Source: Catenovulum adriaticum (lineage in GTDB: Bacteria; Pseudomonadota; Gammaproteobacteria; Enterobacterales; Alteromonadaceae). From it: DNA of 64,000 bases. Position 1 is the stretch's first letter. The number at the start of each line of letters is the position of its first letter. A program made the position numbers and the translations under genes. Under the pieces are notes generated by a model. The model worked only from the letters and a program-made list of their open reading frames with translations. It was not told the DNA's origin and did not search any database. Of the stretch, positions 8,441 through 17,209 are shown in pieces. The stretch spans positions 372,001 through 436,000 of the forward strand of contig NZ_CP109965.1 in the NCBI RefSeq assembly GCF_026725475.1, given 5' to 3'.

Positions 8441-9177
8441 AGAAACTATTAGTAGCATTGATTGCCTTATTGCCTAGTTTAGCTATCGCAGCAGGTGGAG
8501 GCTTTAGTTATCCGTTAGAGGAAGCTCGAATTGATTTAGAAGACAAAGCATCGTTACAACGTGGTGCTGCGTTATTTATCAACTATTGTTTGGGCTGTCA
8601 TCAAACTCAATACCAAAGATATCAACGTACGGCTGAAGATTTGGGTATTCCACTAGATTTGGCAAAAGATAATTTAATTTTCAGCGACCAAAAAATTGGT
8701 CAAAAAATGACAAATTCAATGCCAAAAGAAGGTTCAGCTGCATGGTTTGGTAAACAGCCACCAGATTTAACTTTGGTTGCTCGTGTTCGCAGCCCTGACT
8801 GGATCTATACCTACTTAAAAACTTTTTACGTTGATACTAATAAAACATTCAATGTAAATAACGCAGTATTTAAAGATGTAGGTATGCCTCATGTGCTTCA
8901 AGATCTACAAGGAACACAAGAAGCAGAAATGGTCTACGATACCGTACATGGTAAAGAAACTTTGGTTGGCATTAAACTGACCCAAAAAGAACCTGGTTCA
9001 TTAACACCTGAAGAATATGATCAGGCCGTTAACGACTTAGTTAATTATTTGGAGTATGTTGGTGAACCTTCTAAGTTAGATAGCCACCGAATAGGTACTT
9101 GGGTACTCGTATTTTTAGCTGTATTTTTTGTCTTCATTTATTTATTGAAGAAAGAATATTGGCGTGATGTACACTAA
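8437..9177 (+). CDS. petC: Cytochrome c1 subunit of the bc1 complex
   Basis: Protein of 246 residues. A signal peptide of about 18 residues ends at AIA/AGGG. The haem c site is CLGCH (51-55). The methionine ligand is probably in DVGMPHVLQ. A C-terminal helix (about 221-239) anchors it in the inner membrane. It accepts electrons from the Rieske centre and passes them to soluble cytochrome c. Last gene of petABC. Confidence 0.97.
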   Translation: MKKLLVALIALLPSLAIAAGGGFSYPLEEARIDLEDKASLQRGAALFINYCLGCHQTQYQRYQRTAEDLGIPLDLAKDNLIFSDQKIGQKMTNSMPKEGSAAWFGKQPPDLTLVARVRSPDWIYTYLKTFYVDTNKTFNVNNAVFKDVGMPHVLQDLQGTQEAEMVYDTVHGKETLVGIKLTQKEPGSLTPEEYDQAVNDLVNYLEYVGEPSKLDSHRIGTWVLVFLAVFFVFIYLLKKEYWRDVH

Positions 9178-9208
9178 GTAGGTCTTAGTGTGCAGCAAAA
9201 ATTAAATT

Positions 9209-9228
9209 GGGGGCGATAGCCCCCATTT
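9209..9228 (+). terminator. Hairpin after petC
   Basis: A 6-bp GC-only stem GGGGGC / GCCCCC with loop GATA, followed by ATTTT. The T tract is short, so this may be a weak terminator or an mRNA end-stabilising hairpin before sspA. Confidence 0.55.
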
Positions 9229-9338
9229 TGTGTTTATACAAAAGGCACTGACGGTTAAATCAAAAACTGTTATCCTATGTCTATGTCATAAGCAAACCTA
9301 AATGGTGAGCTTATTGTTTGTTACTTTGGAGGATTTTC

Positions 9339-9971
9339 ATGGCTGTTGCTGCCAATAAACGTTCGGTAATGACCCTATACGCAGATGCGACGTCATTACA
9401 TAGCCATCAAGTTCGTATTGTTCTGGCTGAAAAAGGAATTAGTGTCGAGATTAAGTTGCTTGATCCAAATAACAAACCGGAAGAGTTATGGGAGTTAAAC
9501 CCATATGGCTCAATTCCGACGTTAATTGACAGAGAGCTCGTATTATATCAATCAAATATTATCATGGAATATTTGGATGAGCGTTTTCCTCACCCACCAT
9601 TAATGCCCGTTTACCCGGTTGCCCGTGGTAGCAGTCGATTAATGATGTATCGTCTTGAAAATGATTGGTACAAGCTGATTGAAAGAATAGAAAATGGGAG
9701 CGGTGAAGATGCAGCATCAGCTCGTTCAGAGTTACGCGAAAGCATTTTAGCCATTGCGCCAATCTTTAATGAAACACCTTACTTTATGAGCGAAGAATTT
9801 AGCTTAGTTGACTGTGTTTTAGCGCCGTTATTATGGCGTTTACCTAAATTAGGTATTGAGTTAATTGGTCAAGGTAGTAAAGAAGTTAAAGAATACATGG
9901 CACGTGTATTTGAGAGAGAATCTTTCCAAGCGTCATTAACTGACGAAGAAAGAGATATGAGACACCAATAA
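9339..9971 (+). CDS. sspA: Stringent starvation protein A
   Basis: Protein of 210 residues (E. coli 212) with a glutathione-transferase fold: an N-terminal thioredoxin-like half (MTLYADATSLHSHQVRIVL) and an all-helical C-terminal half. SspA binds RNA polymerase and adjusts transcription in stationary phase and acid stress. The ATG at 9339 is chosen because GGAGG lies six bases upstream; a longer reading exists but lacks a ribosome site. The sspB gene follows after 15 bases, and the pair sits after petABC as in related genera. Confidence 0.95.
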   Translation: MAVAANKRSVMTLYADATSLHSHQVRIVLAEKGISVEIKLLDPNNKPEELWELNPYGSIPTLIDRELVLYQSNIIMEYLDERFPHPPLMPVYPVARGSSRLMMYRLENDWYKLIERIENGSGEDAASARSELRESILAIAPIFNETPYFMSEEFSLVDCVLAPLLWRLPKLGIELIGQGSKEVKEYMARVFERESFQASLTDEERDMRHQ

Positions 9972-9986
9972 GCGCTGAGTTTTATA

Positions 9987-10439
9987 ATGAAAATGACCTC
10001 ATGTAAACCTTATCTAGTTCGTGCAATTTACGACTGGATAATGGAAAATAAATGCACGCCGTATTTATTAGTGGATGCAGAATTTCCAGGGGTTCAAGTC
10101 CCTTTTGAATTTGTTAAAGATGGCCAAATTGTCTTAAATATTTCATCAGGGGCCACAGGTGGCTTGATGTTAGGCGATGAGGAAATTGAGTTTAATGCCC
10201 GTTTTGGCGGTGAACCTAGACATCTTATTGTTCCTTTATCGGCTGTGCTTTTTATCTACGCAAAAGAAAACGGTGAAGGTATGCCGTTTCCGCCAGAGCC
10301 TAAACCAGAAGTTTCTGAGCAAGCAGATGAACCTAGCTTAACCTCTGTAGATGGTCAAGCTGGTTCAAATAATGCAGATACCTCAGATAAAGGCCGAGAC
10401 AAGCCAGCTAAAGTGAGTCACCTTAAAGTCATTAAATAA
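9987..10439 (+). CDS. sspB: ClpXP adaptor protein SspB
   Basis: Protein of 150 residues. A folded substrate-binding domain (about 1-110) contains the typical PYLVRAIYDWI and GGEPRHLIVPLSAV segments. An acidic, disordered linker follows, and the tail VSHLKVIK is the ClpX-docking motif. SspB delivers ssrA-tagged peptides from stalled ribosomes to ClpXP. Operon with sspA, ended by a strong terminator. Confidence 0.96.
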   Translation: MKMTSCKPYLVRAIYDWIMENKCTPYLLVDAEFPGVQVPFEFVKDGQIVLNISSGATGGLMLGDEEIEFNARFGGEPRHLIVPLSAVLFIYAKENGEGMPFPPEPKPEVSEQADEPSLTSVDGQAGSNNADTSDKGRDKPAKVSHLKVIK

Positions 10440-10456
10440 TTTATATTATAAAGTGA

Positions 10457-10488
10457 AAAGCCAGCTGAAATGCTGGCTTTTTTGTTTT
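10457..10488 (+). terminator. Terminator between sspB and hinT
   Basis: A 9-bp stem AAAGCCAGC / GCTGGCTTT with a six-base loop and a T tract. The A run on the other side may let it serve the convergent hinT gene as well. Confidence 0.9.
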
Positions 10489-10497
10489 TGGTATAGG

Positions 10498-10863
10498 TTA
10501 AATTTTTGACTTTTCAGTATATGGAGGCCACCCCATGGCTTTTCCTGCTAACATATGTAAATGAATATGGTAAACCGTTTGTCCGCCGTTTTCATTGCAG
10601 TTCATCACTACTCGGTAGCCTTCATCAGAAAACCCATTCTCTTTAGCCAGTTGAGCCGCTACCACATATAAATGGCCGATTAACGCTTTATCTTCATTCT
10701 GTATATCATTAATGGTAGCGATAGGCTTTTTGGGAATAATTAAACAGTGAAAAGGGGCTTGAGGGTTAATATCTTTAAAAGCCAGTGTGAGTTCATCTTC
10801 GTAAATAATATCGGCAGAGATTTCTTTATTAATAATTTTAGTAAAAATAGTATCGCTGGACAT
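10498..10863 (-). CDS. hinT: HIT-family purine nucleoside phosphoramidase HinT
   Basis: Protein of 121 residues, family length about 119. The histidine triad is HIHLHML near residue 100, and the N-terminal segment IFTKIINKEI is typical. HinT hydrolyses AMP-NH2-type phosphoramidates in the cytoplasm. It is a single gene, convergent with sspB and divergent from gor. Confidence 0.94.
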   Translation of the reverse strand: MSSDTIFTKIINKEISADIIYEDELTLAFKDINPQAPFHCLIIPKKPIATINDIQNEDKALIGHLYVVAAQLAKENGFSDEGYRVVMNCNENGGQTVYHIHLHMLAGKAMGWPPYTEKSKI

Positions 10864-11009
10864 AGTAGCTCCTTGCGGTTAGCGTAATAAATTAAGAGTT
10901 CAGATTAACTCAATCGATTATTTTGATTAGCAGATATCGTTAATTAGTTTACTATAATAAATATCTTAGAACATATTTTTAAAACATAATCAAAAGAGTG
11001 GAATAGAAT

Positions 11010-12359
11010 ATGACGCAACATTTTGACTTTTTAGCTATTGGTGGGGGTAGTGGTGGTATTGCAAGTGCAAACCGAGCTGCAAAATTAGGGAAAAAATCCG
11101 CAGTTATTGAAGCTAAGTATGTAGGCGGCACTTGTGTGAATGTTGGTTGTGTACCTAAAAAAGCCATGTGGTACGCTGGCCAGATTGCAGACGCGATGAA
11201 ATACGCACCTGATTATGGTTTTTCATTATCTGATATTTCACTTAATTGGGGAAAGTTAATTGAAAATAGGCAAGCTTACATTGACCGTATTCATGCTTCT
11301 TACAGTCGTGGATTTGAATCTAACGGTGTTACTTTAATTAATGGTTTTGCTAAATTTGTTGACGCCAAAACAGTAGAAGTAAATGGTGAAAAAATTACCG
11401 CTGATCATATTGTGATTGCAACGGGCGGTTATCCTGCTATTCCGGAGATTCCGGGCGCCGAGCATGGTATTACTTCTGATGGTTTTTTCGAATTACATGA
11501 ACAACCTAAACGAGTAGCCGTTATTGGCGCTGGTTACATTGGCGTTGAGCTCGCTGGGGTAATGCATGCGCTTGGCTCTGAAACTCATCTTATCGTTCGT
11601 AAAGAAAAACCGCTTAGGGAGTTTGATCCTATTTTGGCTGATACTTTAGTTGAAGTGATGGAAACTGAAGGACCAAAACTTCATAACTTCTCTAACCCTA
11701 CAGCAATTCAAAAACAAAGTGATGGCAGCTTGGTGGTTGAGTTTGATAACGGTGAATCATTAACGCCAGTTGATTCAGTGATTTGGGCTGTCGGTCGAAA
11801 GCCCGCCACTGAGCAAATTAATTTGAGTGTGACTGGTGTTGAATTGGATCAAAAAGGTTTTATTCAAACAGATGAGTATCAAAATACTAATGTGGCGGGT
11901 ATTTATGCGGTAGGCGACAATACAGGCAGAGCCGCTTTAACACCAGTAGCTGTAGCAGCAGGTAGGCGGTTATGTGAGCGTTTATTTAATAACAAACCAG
12001 AGAGTAAACTAGACTATAATGATATTGCAACTGTGGTATTTAGTCACCCTCCAATCGCGACTGTTGGTTTAACTGAACCAGAAGCAATTGAAAAATATGG
12101 TAAAGATAATATTAAAGTTTATCGCTCGCAATTTACTGCTTTATATCAGGCAATGACTTCTCACCGACAGCCAACTAAAATGAAATTGATTTGTTTGGGA
12201 GAAGAAGAAAAAATCGTTGGTATTCATTCCATTGGTTTTGGCTCAGACGAGCTAATTCAAGGTTTTGCGGTTGCCTTTAAAATGGGCGCAACCAAAGCTG
12301 ATTTTGATAACACGGTTGCTATTCACCCAACAAGTGCCGAAGAATTTGTTACCATGTAG
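11010..12359 (+). CDS. gor: Glutathione-disulfide reductase
   Basis: Protein of 449 residues (E. coli 450). Features in order: FAD-binding GGGSGG (11-16), redox-active disulfide Cys42/Cys47 in GGTCVNVGC, NADPH-binding GAGYIGVE, second FAD motif GIYAVGD, and the C-terminal HPTSAEEF that supplies the catalytic base from the other subunit. It regenerates reduced glutathione in the cytoplasm using NADPH. Single gene with its own terminator; no OxyR site was recognised upstream. Confidence 0.96.
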   Translation: MTQHFDFLAIGGGSGGIASANRAAKLGKKSAVIEAKYVGGTCVNVGCVPKKAMWYAGQIADAMKYAPDYGFSLSDISLNWGKLIENRQAYIDRIHASYSRGFESNGVTLINGFAKFVDAKTVEVNGEKITADHIVIATGGYPAIPEIPGAEHGITSDGFFELHEQPKRVAVIGAGYIGVELAGVMHALGSETHLIVRKEKPLREFDPILADTLVEVMETEGPKLHNFSNPTAIQKQSDGSLVVEFDNGESLTPVDSVIWAVGRKPATEQINLSVTGVELDQKGFIQTDEYQNTNVAGIYAVGDNTGRAALTPVAVAAGRRLCERLFNNKPESKLDYNDIATVVFSHPPIATVGLTEPEAIEKYGKDNIKVYRSQFTALYQAMTSHRQPTKMKLICLGEEEKIVGIHSIGFGSDELIQGFAVAFKMGATKADFDNTVAIHPTSAEEFVTM

Positions 12360-12378
12360 TACTTTATTGTCGTTACAA

Positions 12379-12420
12379 AAAAGCAGAAACTCACTTAAGT
12401 TGGTTTCTGCTTTTTATTTT
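12379..12420 (+). terminator. Rho-independent terminator after gor
   Basis: A 12-bp perfect stem (AAAAGCAGAAAC / GTTTCTGCTTTT) with a 12-base loop, followed by a T-rich run. Confidence 0.88.
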
Positions 12421-12501
12421 TTTACGTATATTATTCTTACCCACTTCCTGCCTAATATTTCATTTTTATTTTGATATTTTGTGTTTGCTTAGTTGATTCT
12501 T

Positions 12502-12530
12502 TGCATAAATTTATGCATACGTATGCATAA
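12502..12530. promoter_or_regulatory. Overlapping perfect palindromes, candidate operator of the TonB-receptor cluster
   Basis: TTATGCATACGTATGCATAA (12511-12530) is a perfect 20-base palindrome centred on CG. It overlaps a second perfect palindrome TGCATAAATTTATGCA (12502-12517). They lie about 270-295 bases upstream of the TonB receptor start in a 437-base gap with no other gene. A palindrome with a central CG suits a LacI-family repressor, but no regulator gene is adjacent, so the binding protein is unknown. Confidence 0.55.
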
Positions 12531-12668
12531 ACTGACGCTTTTATAACCTGTTTTTTTTGTGAATAAAAATTAAGACACAATCTTAACTTATTGTTTTTTA
12601 ATTGTTTTATGGTTTATTTTATTTTTGCTTTATGTGTTAAAAATGTAAATCTTGTAATTTTTGTGTTT

Positions 12669-12684
12669 ATGAATACGTATGCAT
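12669..12684. promoter_or_regulatory. Second copy of the ATACGTAT-core motif
   Basis: ATGAATACGTATGCAT matches the central 16 bases of the upstream palindrome with one mismatch. It lies about 113 bases before the receptor start, nearer the expected promoter. Two related sites 155 bases apart would suit looping or cooperative repression. Confidence 0.5.
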
Positions 12685-12796
12685 TTGTTTGTTGTTAGTC
12701 CTACTCCAAGGCTAATATAAAGTTAAGTTTGAAGCGGTTGAGCATCAAGCACATACACACTTAGATTCAATTTGTCGATACGGCAGGGGATAACAC

Positions 12797-15628
12797 ATGA
12801 AACAATTTAAACCGAGTTTATTAACGCTGGCTTTAGCGACTTCAGGGTTAATTTCAGCTAACAGTTATGCTGCAGAAAATGATGGTGCTGAGAATGAAGT
12901 TGCAGAAGTCATTCAAGTACGTGGTATTCGTGGTAGTTTAATGCGCGCACAAGCGGTGAAAATGGATAGTACCTCTGTCGTTGAAGTTATTTCAGCAGAA
13001 GATATTGGTAAATTGCCAGATTCATCTATTGCTGAGTCATTAGCTCGTTTACCAGGTTTAGCTGGTGAACGACGAAATGGCCGTACCAGTGGCTTATCTG
13101 TACGAGGTTTTAAAGAAGACTATGTTGGAACGACATTAAACGGTCGAGAAGTATTAGGTATAGGTGATAACCGTGGTGTGGAGTATGACTTGTACCCATC
13201 TGAAATTATGAGCGGCGTTACTGTTTATAAATCACCAAACGCAACCTTAACAACTCAAGGGGTTGGCGGCACCGTCGATTTACAAACAGCCCGTCCGTTG
13301 ACATCAGAAGCTTATATGGCTGTTAATTTAAATTATGAAATGAATGGCAAAAAATCTGCAAATTCAGATTTTGATGACAAAGGGCACAGACTAGCCCTAA
13401 GTTTCTCTGACAAGTTTGCGGATGATACAGTTGGGTTAGCTTTATCTATCGCTTCGACATCTTCACCAAGCCAAGAAGAGCAATTTCGCGCTTGGGGCTA
13501 TAATGATGCAGATCCTGCGAATTTTGCTGACGATGTAAACGTAGCAGAAGACTCAACCGTTAAATTTTTTAATGGCCAAGATTCATATGTTCGCTCTGCT
13601 GTATTGGAAAGAGATACTTTTGCAGGGGTTTTACAATGGGCACCGACAGAAGATTTAACGATCTCGGTTGACGCACTTTATATAGACTTTCTTGAAGAAG
13701 AAGTTAAACGGGGTGCCGAGGAACTCTTAGGTAATGATTATGTGATTAATGCGATTGAAGGTAACGTGGCAACAGATGTTACTTTTAATGACGGCTTCCA
13801 CTCTGTTATACGTAATGATGCTCGTGTTAAAGAAGCAAAATTAAAAGCGTTAGCGACCAACTTTGATTATCAGTTAAATGCCGATTGGAATTTAAAGCTT
13901 GATTTGGCTCGTTCAGAAACGGATAAAACATTAACAGATATAGAAAGCTATTCAGGTGTAGGCCGTTCAGGTGCAGGTGATAAACCAAAAACCATTCGTT
14001 CATATCAATTAACATCAACTGGCGCGACTTTCTCAGATCAACCCGGCTCACCTGATTTAGGTGATTTTGATCTAATTAAGTTAGCAGGTCCTCAAGGGTG
14101 GGGCGGCTCACTAGCGCCATATGCAGACACAGCGTTTGCAGATGACACTTATACTTATTTTGATGGTCAGGATGGTTTTGTAAACGAGCCAGTTTTTGAT
14201 GAAGAACTCACAACACTTCGCTTAGATGCGATTGGTTACATTGAGTGGGGGATTTTTAATCAAGTTAGCTTTGGTGCGCATTATTCAGATCGCAGTAAAA
14301 CTAAAGACAATGGCGGTTACTTTTTAACAGCACCAAATTGGCCAACCGCAGCAGCCATTCCTGATGAGTACCGAGTCGGTACTGCAAATTTAGATTTTAT
14401 CGGTGACGTTTCGGTGGTTGCTTATGATAGCATTGGTATGTACCAAGACGGCTTTTATACAAAATACGATGCAGCTGAAACAGAGCCTGATCGTGAAGGT
14501 GATAGCTATACAATAGATGAAACCTTAATTACTTTGTTTACAAAATTAGACTTAGAAGCTGAGGTAGGTGATATTTATGTGAAAGGTAATCTAGGTGTCC
14601 AAGTTGTAAATACGGATCAATCAAGCTCTGGTAGAACTTCGTTTATTGACCCTGCAAACCCAGGTTTTGTTAAATTGGAAGATGTCAGTGACGGCGCTGA
14701 GTATACAAAAGTATTGCCTAGCTTAACGCTAAACTTTGAACTGACAGATGATCAAATTGTTCGTACAGCCATCTCAAAAACTTTAAGTCGTCCTCGTATG
14801 GATGACCTTCGTCCAGGTAGTGGTAAAAAGTTCAAATTTAATGCAGATAATGTAAAAGAAACGACCAATGCTAAAAATGGTCCTTGGGAGTCAAAAACGG
14901 GTAACCCAACTTTGCGTCCAATTGAAGCAAATCAATTTGATTTAGCTTATGACTGGTATTTTGCGGATGACGGTTTCTTATCTGCGGCTTTCTTCTTTAA
15001 GGACATCACTAATTGGCATAAAAATGTCGAAGTGGTAGAAGATTTCTCTGAGTTTTACATTGAAGATTATCACTTTGTAATCGAAGATGGAGAACAAGTT
15101 AAGCCAACACTATTTGACGGCATCTCATCAACTCGAGCTGATGGTTTAACTGGTTATGTTAGAGGCTATGAGTTGCAAGCAACAGTGCCCATGAGCTTAG
15201 TGTCAGATACTTTAGATGGGTTTGGTATTGTAGCGAGTGCTGCATTTACACAAGGCGGTTTAAGTGATGGCTCTGCAATCCCAGGCTTGTCTGAAGAAAG
15301 CTATCAATTAACAGCTTATTATGAAGTTGGTGGTTTTGAATTTAGAGTATCTGGCCGTAAACGTAGTGACTTTACAACGGAAACTTATGGTGGCAGTTTG
15401 GCTCTTACACCAACTGAAGATGCAGGTTCAGAACTCTGGGATGCGCAAATCAGTTATGACTTTGGTAAAGCAGGTATTGAAAGTTTAGAAGGTTTATCTA
15501 TCTCACTTCAAGGCCAGAATTTAACGGATGAAGATACGGTTCAATTTGCAAATGGTGATCCGCGTCAAATTACCCAATACCAAAGTTTTGGAGCGAACTA
15601 CTTATTAGGTCTTAATTACAAGTTTTAA
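12797..15628 (+). CDS. TonB-dependent outer-membrane receptor
   Basis: Protein of 943 residues. A signal peptide ends at SYA/AEN (about residue 26). A TonB-box-like EVIQVRGIR follows, then the plug domain (about 50-165, with LPDSSIAESLARLPG and VYKSPNATLTTQGVGGTVDLQT) and a 22-strand barrel ending in a C-terminal aromatic (LGLNYKF). It resembles the large Caulobacter-type receptors used for glycan uptake. The substrate cannot be read from the sequence. Two flavoprotein genes follow, a pairing seen in marine and Xanthomonas/Caulobacter carbohydrate loci. Expression is probably controlled through the upstream ATACGTAT palindromes. Confidence 0.9.
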   Translation: MKQFKPSLLTLALATSGLISANSYAAENDGAENEVAEVIQVRGIRGSLMRAQAVKMDSTSVVEVISAEDIGKLPDSSIAESLARLPGLAGERRNGRTSGLSVRGFKEDYVGTTLNGREVLGIGDNRGVEYDLYPSEIMSGVTVYKSPNATLTTQGVGGTVDLQTARPLTSEAYMAVNLNYEMNGKKSANSDFDDKGHRLALSFSDKFADDTVGLALSIASTSSPSQEEQFRAWGYNDADPANFADDVNVAEDSTVKFFNGQDSYVRSAVLERDTFAGVLQWAPTEDLTISVDALYIDFLEEEVKRGAEELLGNDYVINAIEGNVATDVTFNDGFHSVIRNDARVKEAKLKALATNFDYQLNADWNLKLDLARSETDKTLTDIESYSGVGRSGAGDKPKTIRSYQLTSTGATFSDQPGSPDLGDFDLIKLAGPQGWGGSLAPYADTAFADDTYTYFDGQDGFVNEPVFDEELTTLRLDAIGYIEWGIFNQVSFGAHYSDRSKTKDNGGYFLTAPNWPTAAAIPDEYRVGTANLDFIGDVSVVAYDSIGMYQDGFYTKYDAAETEPDREGDSYTIDETLITLFTKLDLEAEVGDIYVKGNLGVQVVNTDQSSSGRTSFIDPANPGFVKLEDVSDGAEYTKVLPSLTLNFELTDDQIVRTAISKTLSRPRMDDLRPGSGKKFKFNADNVKETTNAKNGPWESKTGNPTLRPIEANQFDLAYDWYFADDGFLSAAFFFKDITNWHKNVEVVEDFSEFYIEDYHFVIEDGEQVKPTLFDGISSTRADGLTGYVRGYELQATVPMSLVSDTLDGFGIVASAAFTQGGLSDGSAIPGLSEESYQLTAYYEVGGFEFRVSGRKRSDFTTETYGGSLALTPTEDAGSELWDAQISYDFGKAGIESLEGLSISLQGQNLTDEDTVQFANGDPRQITQYQSFGANYLLGLNYKF

Positions 15629-15671
15629 TGACAAGTTTTAATTTAGCCTAAGTCTTTATTTAACTTATATT

Positions 15672-15708
15672 AAAAACCCTGCTAGCCTTTTTAGTAGGGT
15701 TTTTTTTT
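15672..15708 (+). terminator. Intra-cluster terminator after the TonB receptor
   Basis: Stem AAAAACCCTGCT / AGTAGGGTTTTT (one G-T pair) with a nine-base loop, followed by a run of T. It lies only 10 bases before the next gene start, so downstream genes may be expressed by partial read-through at a lower level than the receptor. Confidence 0.85.
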
Positions 15709-15718
15709 GGATAAAATA

Positions 15719-17203
15719 ATGGATAAAACAATTCAAAAAGTAGTGATTGTTGGTGGTGGGACCGCAGGTTGGATGACAGCCGCCATGCTGAAAAAAATAT
15801 TGGGTAATACAATTGAGATTGAGCTTGTCGAATCAGAAACGATTGGCATAGTCGGAGTTGGCGAAGCGACCATTCCGCCTATTCAGATCTTTAACCAAGT
15901 ATTAGGTTTGAATGAAGCTGAGTTTTTAAAAGCAACTCAAGCGACGATCAAACTCGCCATTAAATTTGATAATTGGCGTGTCAATGGCGAATCTTATTAT
16001 CATACATTTGGTGCCCCAGGCAAAAGTTTGGCTTTTTGTCCTTTTCATCACTTCTGGTTAAAGGGAAAAGCATTGGGTATTCAAGATGACATATGGCAAT
16101 ATGATTTTAACTACTGGTGTGCAAAGCACAATAAGTTTGCCAAGCTAAATGCTCAAGACCCTGTTTATGATTTGCCTTATGCTTATCATTTTGATGCCAC
16201 CTTGTATGGCCAATATTTGCGTCAATTTAGTGAAAATTTAAAGGTTAAGCGCACTGAGGGCATTATTAAAAAAGTTAATACGAACTCAGCTACAGGGTAT
16301 GTGGAAACGCTTCAGCTTGAAAATGGTGAGTTAATTAGTGGCGATTTGTTTGTTGATTGTTCAGGCGCAAGAGGGCTATTAACACATAAAACATTCAACA
16401 CAGGTTATGAAGACTGGAGTCACTGGCTGCCTTGTGACAAAGCTGTTGCGGTACCGTCTGAACGTTTTGTGCAAACCTTACCTTATACCCGTTCGATAGC
16501 CCATAAAGCGGGCTGGCAATGGCGGATTCCTTTACAACATCGAAACGGCAATGGGCTGGTTTACTCCAGTCAATATTATACGGATGATGAAGCGGAAAAT
16601 TTATTGCTTAATAATTTAGAATCTAAACCCCTAGCCGCCCCTAAGTTTATTCAGTTTAGAACTGGGAGAACACTCAAACAGTGGAACCGAAACGTGGTTG
16701 CGATTGGGTTGTCTAGTGGTTTTTTAGAGCCTCTAGAATCTACCAGTATTTATTTGATTCAATCGGCAATTGTGCGTTTGTTAAAGCTGTTTCCGCATCA
16801 AGGCATTAATGATGAATTGGTTGGTGAGTATAATCGGCAATCAAAGCTTGAATATGAATTAATTCGTGATTTTATTATCCTGCATTATCATCAAAATGAA
16901 CGCACAGATAGCCAATTTTGGTTAGACATGCAACGGATGGATGTGCCCAGACGTCTTAAACAAAAAATGGCACTTTTCAAACAAAATGGTAGCGTATTTC
17001 AAGATCAATTAGATATCTTTTTAGATTCATCCTGGATTCAAGTGATGCTAGGGCAAGGGATTGAACCGAACGATTATCATCCATTAGTCAATGCGTATTC
17101 AGATGAGCAATTAATTCAGCTATTGGTCAATATGAGAAATGCTAAAGCAAATCCGGTTGAATCAATATCAACCCATGATGAATTTTTGAAAAGCATGGTG
17201 TAA
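15719..17203 (+). CDS. Tryptophan-halogenase-like flavoprotein (first of two)
   Basis: Protein of 494 residues of the PrnA-like flavin-dependent halogenase family. It has the FAD motif GGGTAGWM (12-19), a GEATIPP segment (48-54), a lysine at 78 in the place of the catalytic lysine of PrnA, and the WxWxIP motif (GWQWRIP, about 264-270) that blocks mono-oxygenase activity in true halogenases. The start is the ATG at 15719; a TTG 12 bases upstream is inside the terminator T tract. Proteins of this family next to TonB receptors are common in glycan-utilising marine bacteria, and their substrate is not established. No flavin reductase is nearby. Confidence 0.82.
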   Translation: MDKTIQKVVIVGGGTAGWMTAAMLKKILGNTIEIELVESETIGIVGVGEATIPPIQIFNQVLGLNEAEFLKATQATIKLAIKFDNWRVNGESYYHTFGAPGKSLAFCPFHHFWLKGKALGIQDDIWQYDFNYWCAKHNKFAKLNAQDPVYDLPYAYHFDATLYGQYLRQFSENLKVKRTEGIIKKVNTNSATGYVETLQLENGELISGDLFVDCSGARGLLTHKTFNTGYEDWSHWLPCDKAVAVPSERFVQTLPYTRSIAHKAGWQWRIPLQHRNGNGLVYSSQYYTDDEAENLLLNNLESKPLAAPKFIQFRTGRTLKQWNRNVVAIGLSSGFLEPLESTSIYLIQSAIVRLLKLFPHQGINDELVGEYNRQSKLEYELIRDFIILHYHQNERTDSQFWLDMQRMDVPRRLKQKMALFKQNGSVFQDQLDIFLDSSWIQVMLGQGIEPNDYHPLVNAYSDEQLIQLLVNMRNAKANPVESISTHDEFLKSMV

Positions 17204-17209
17204 TCAGCA

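Noticed and set aside
12265..12474. Plus-strand frame overlapping the end of gor
   Set aside because: It is a shifted frame of gor that runs through the terminator.
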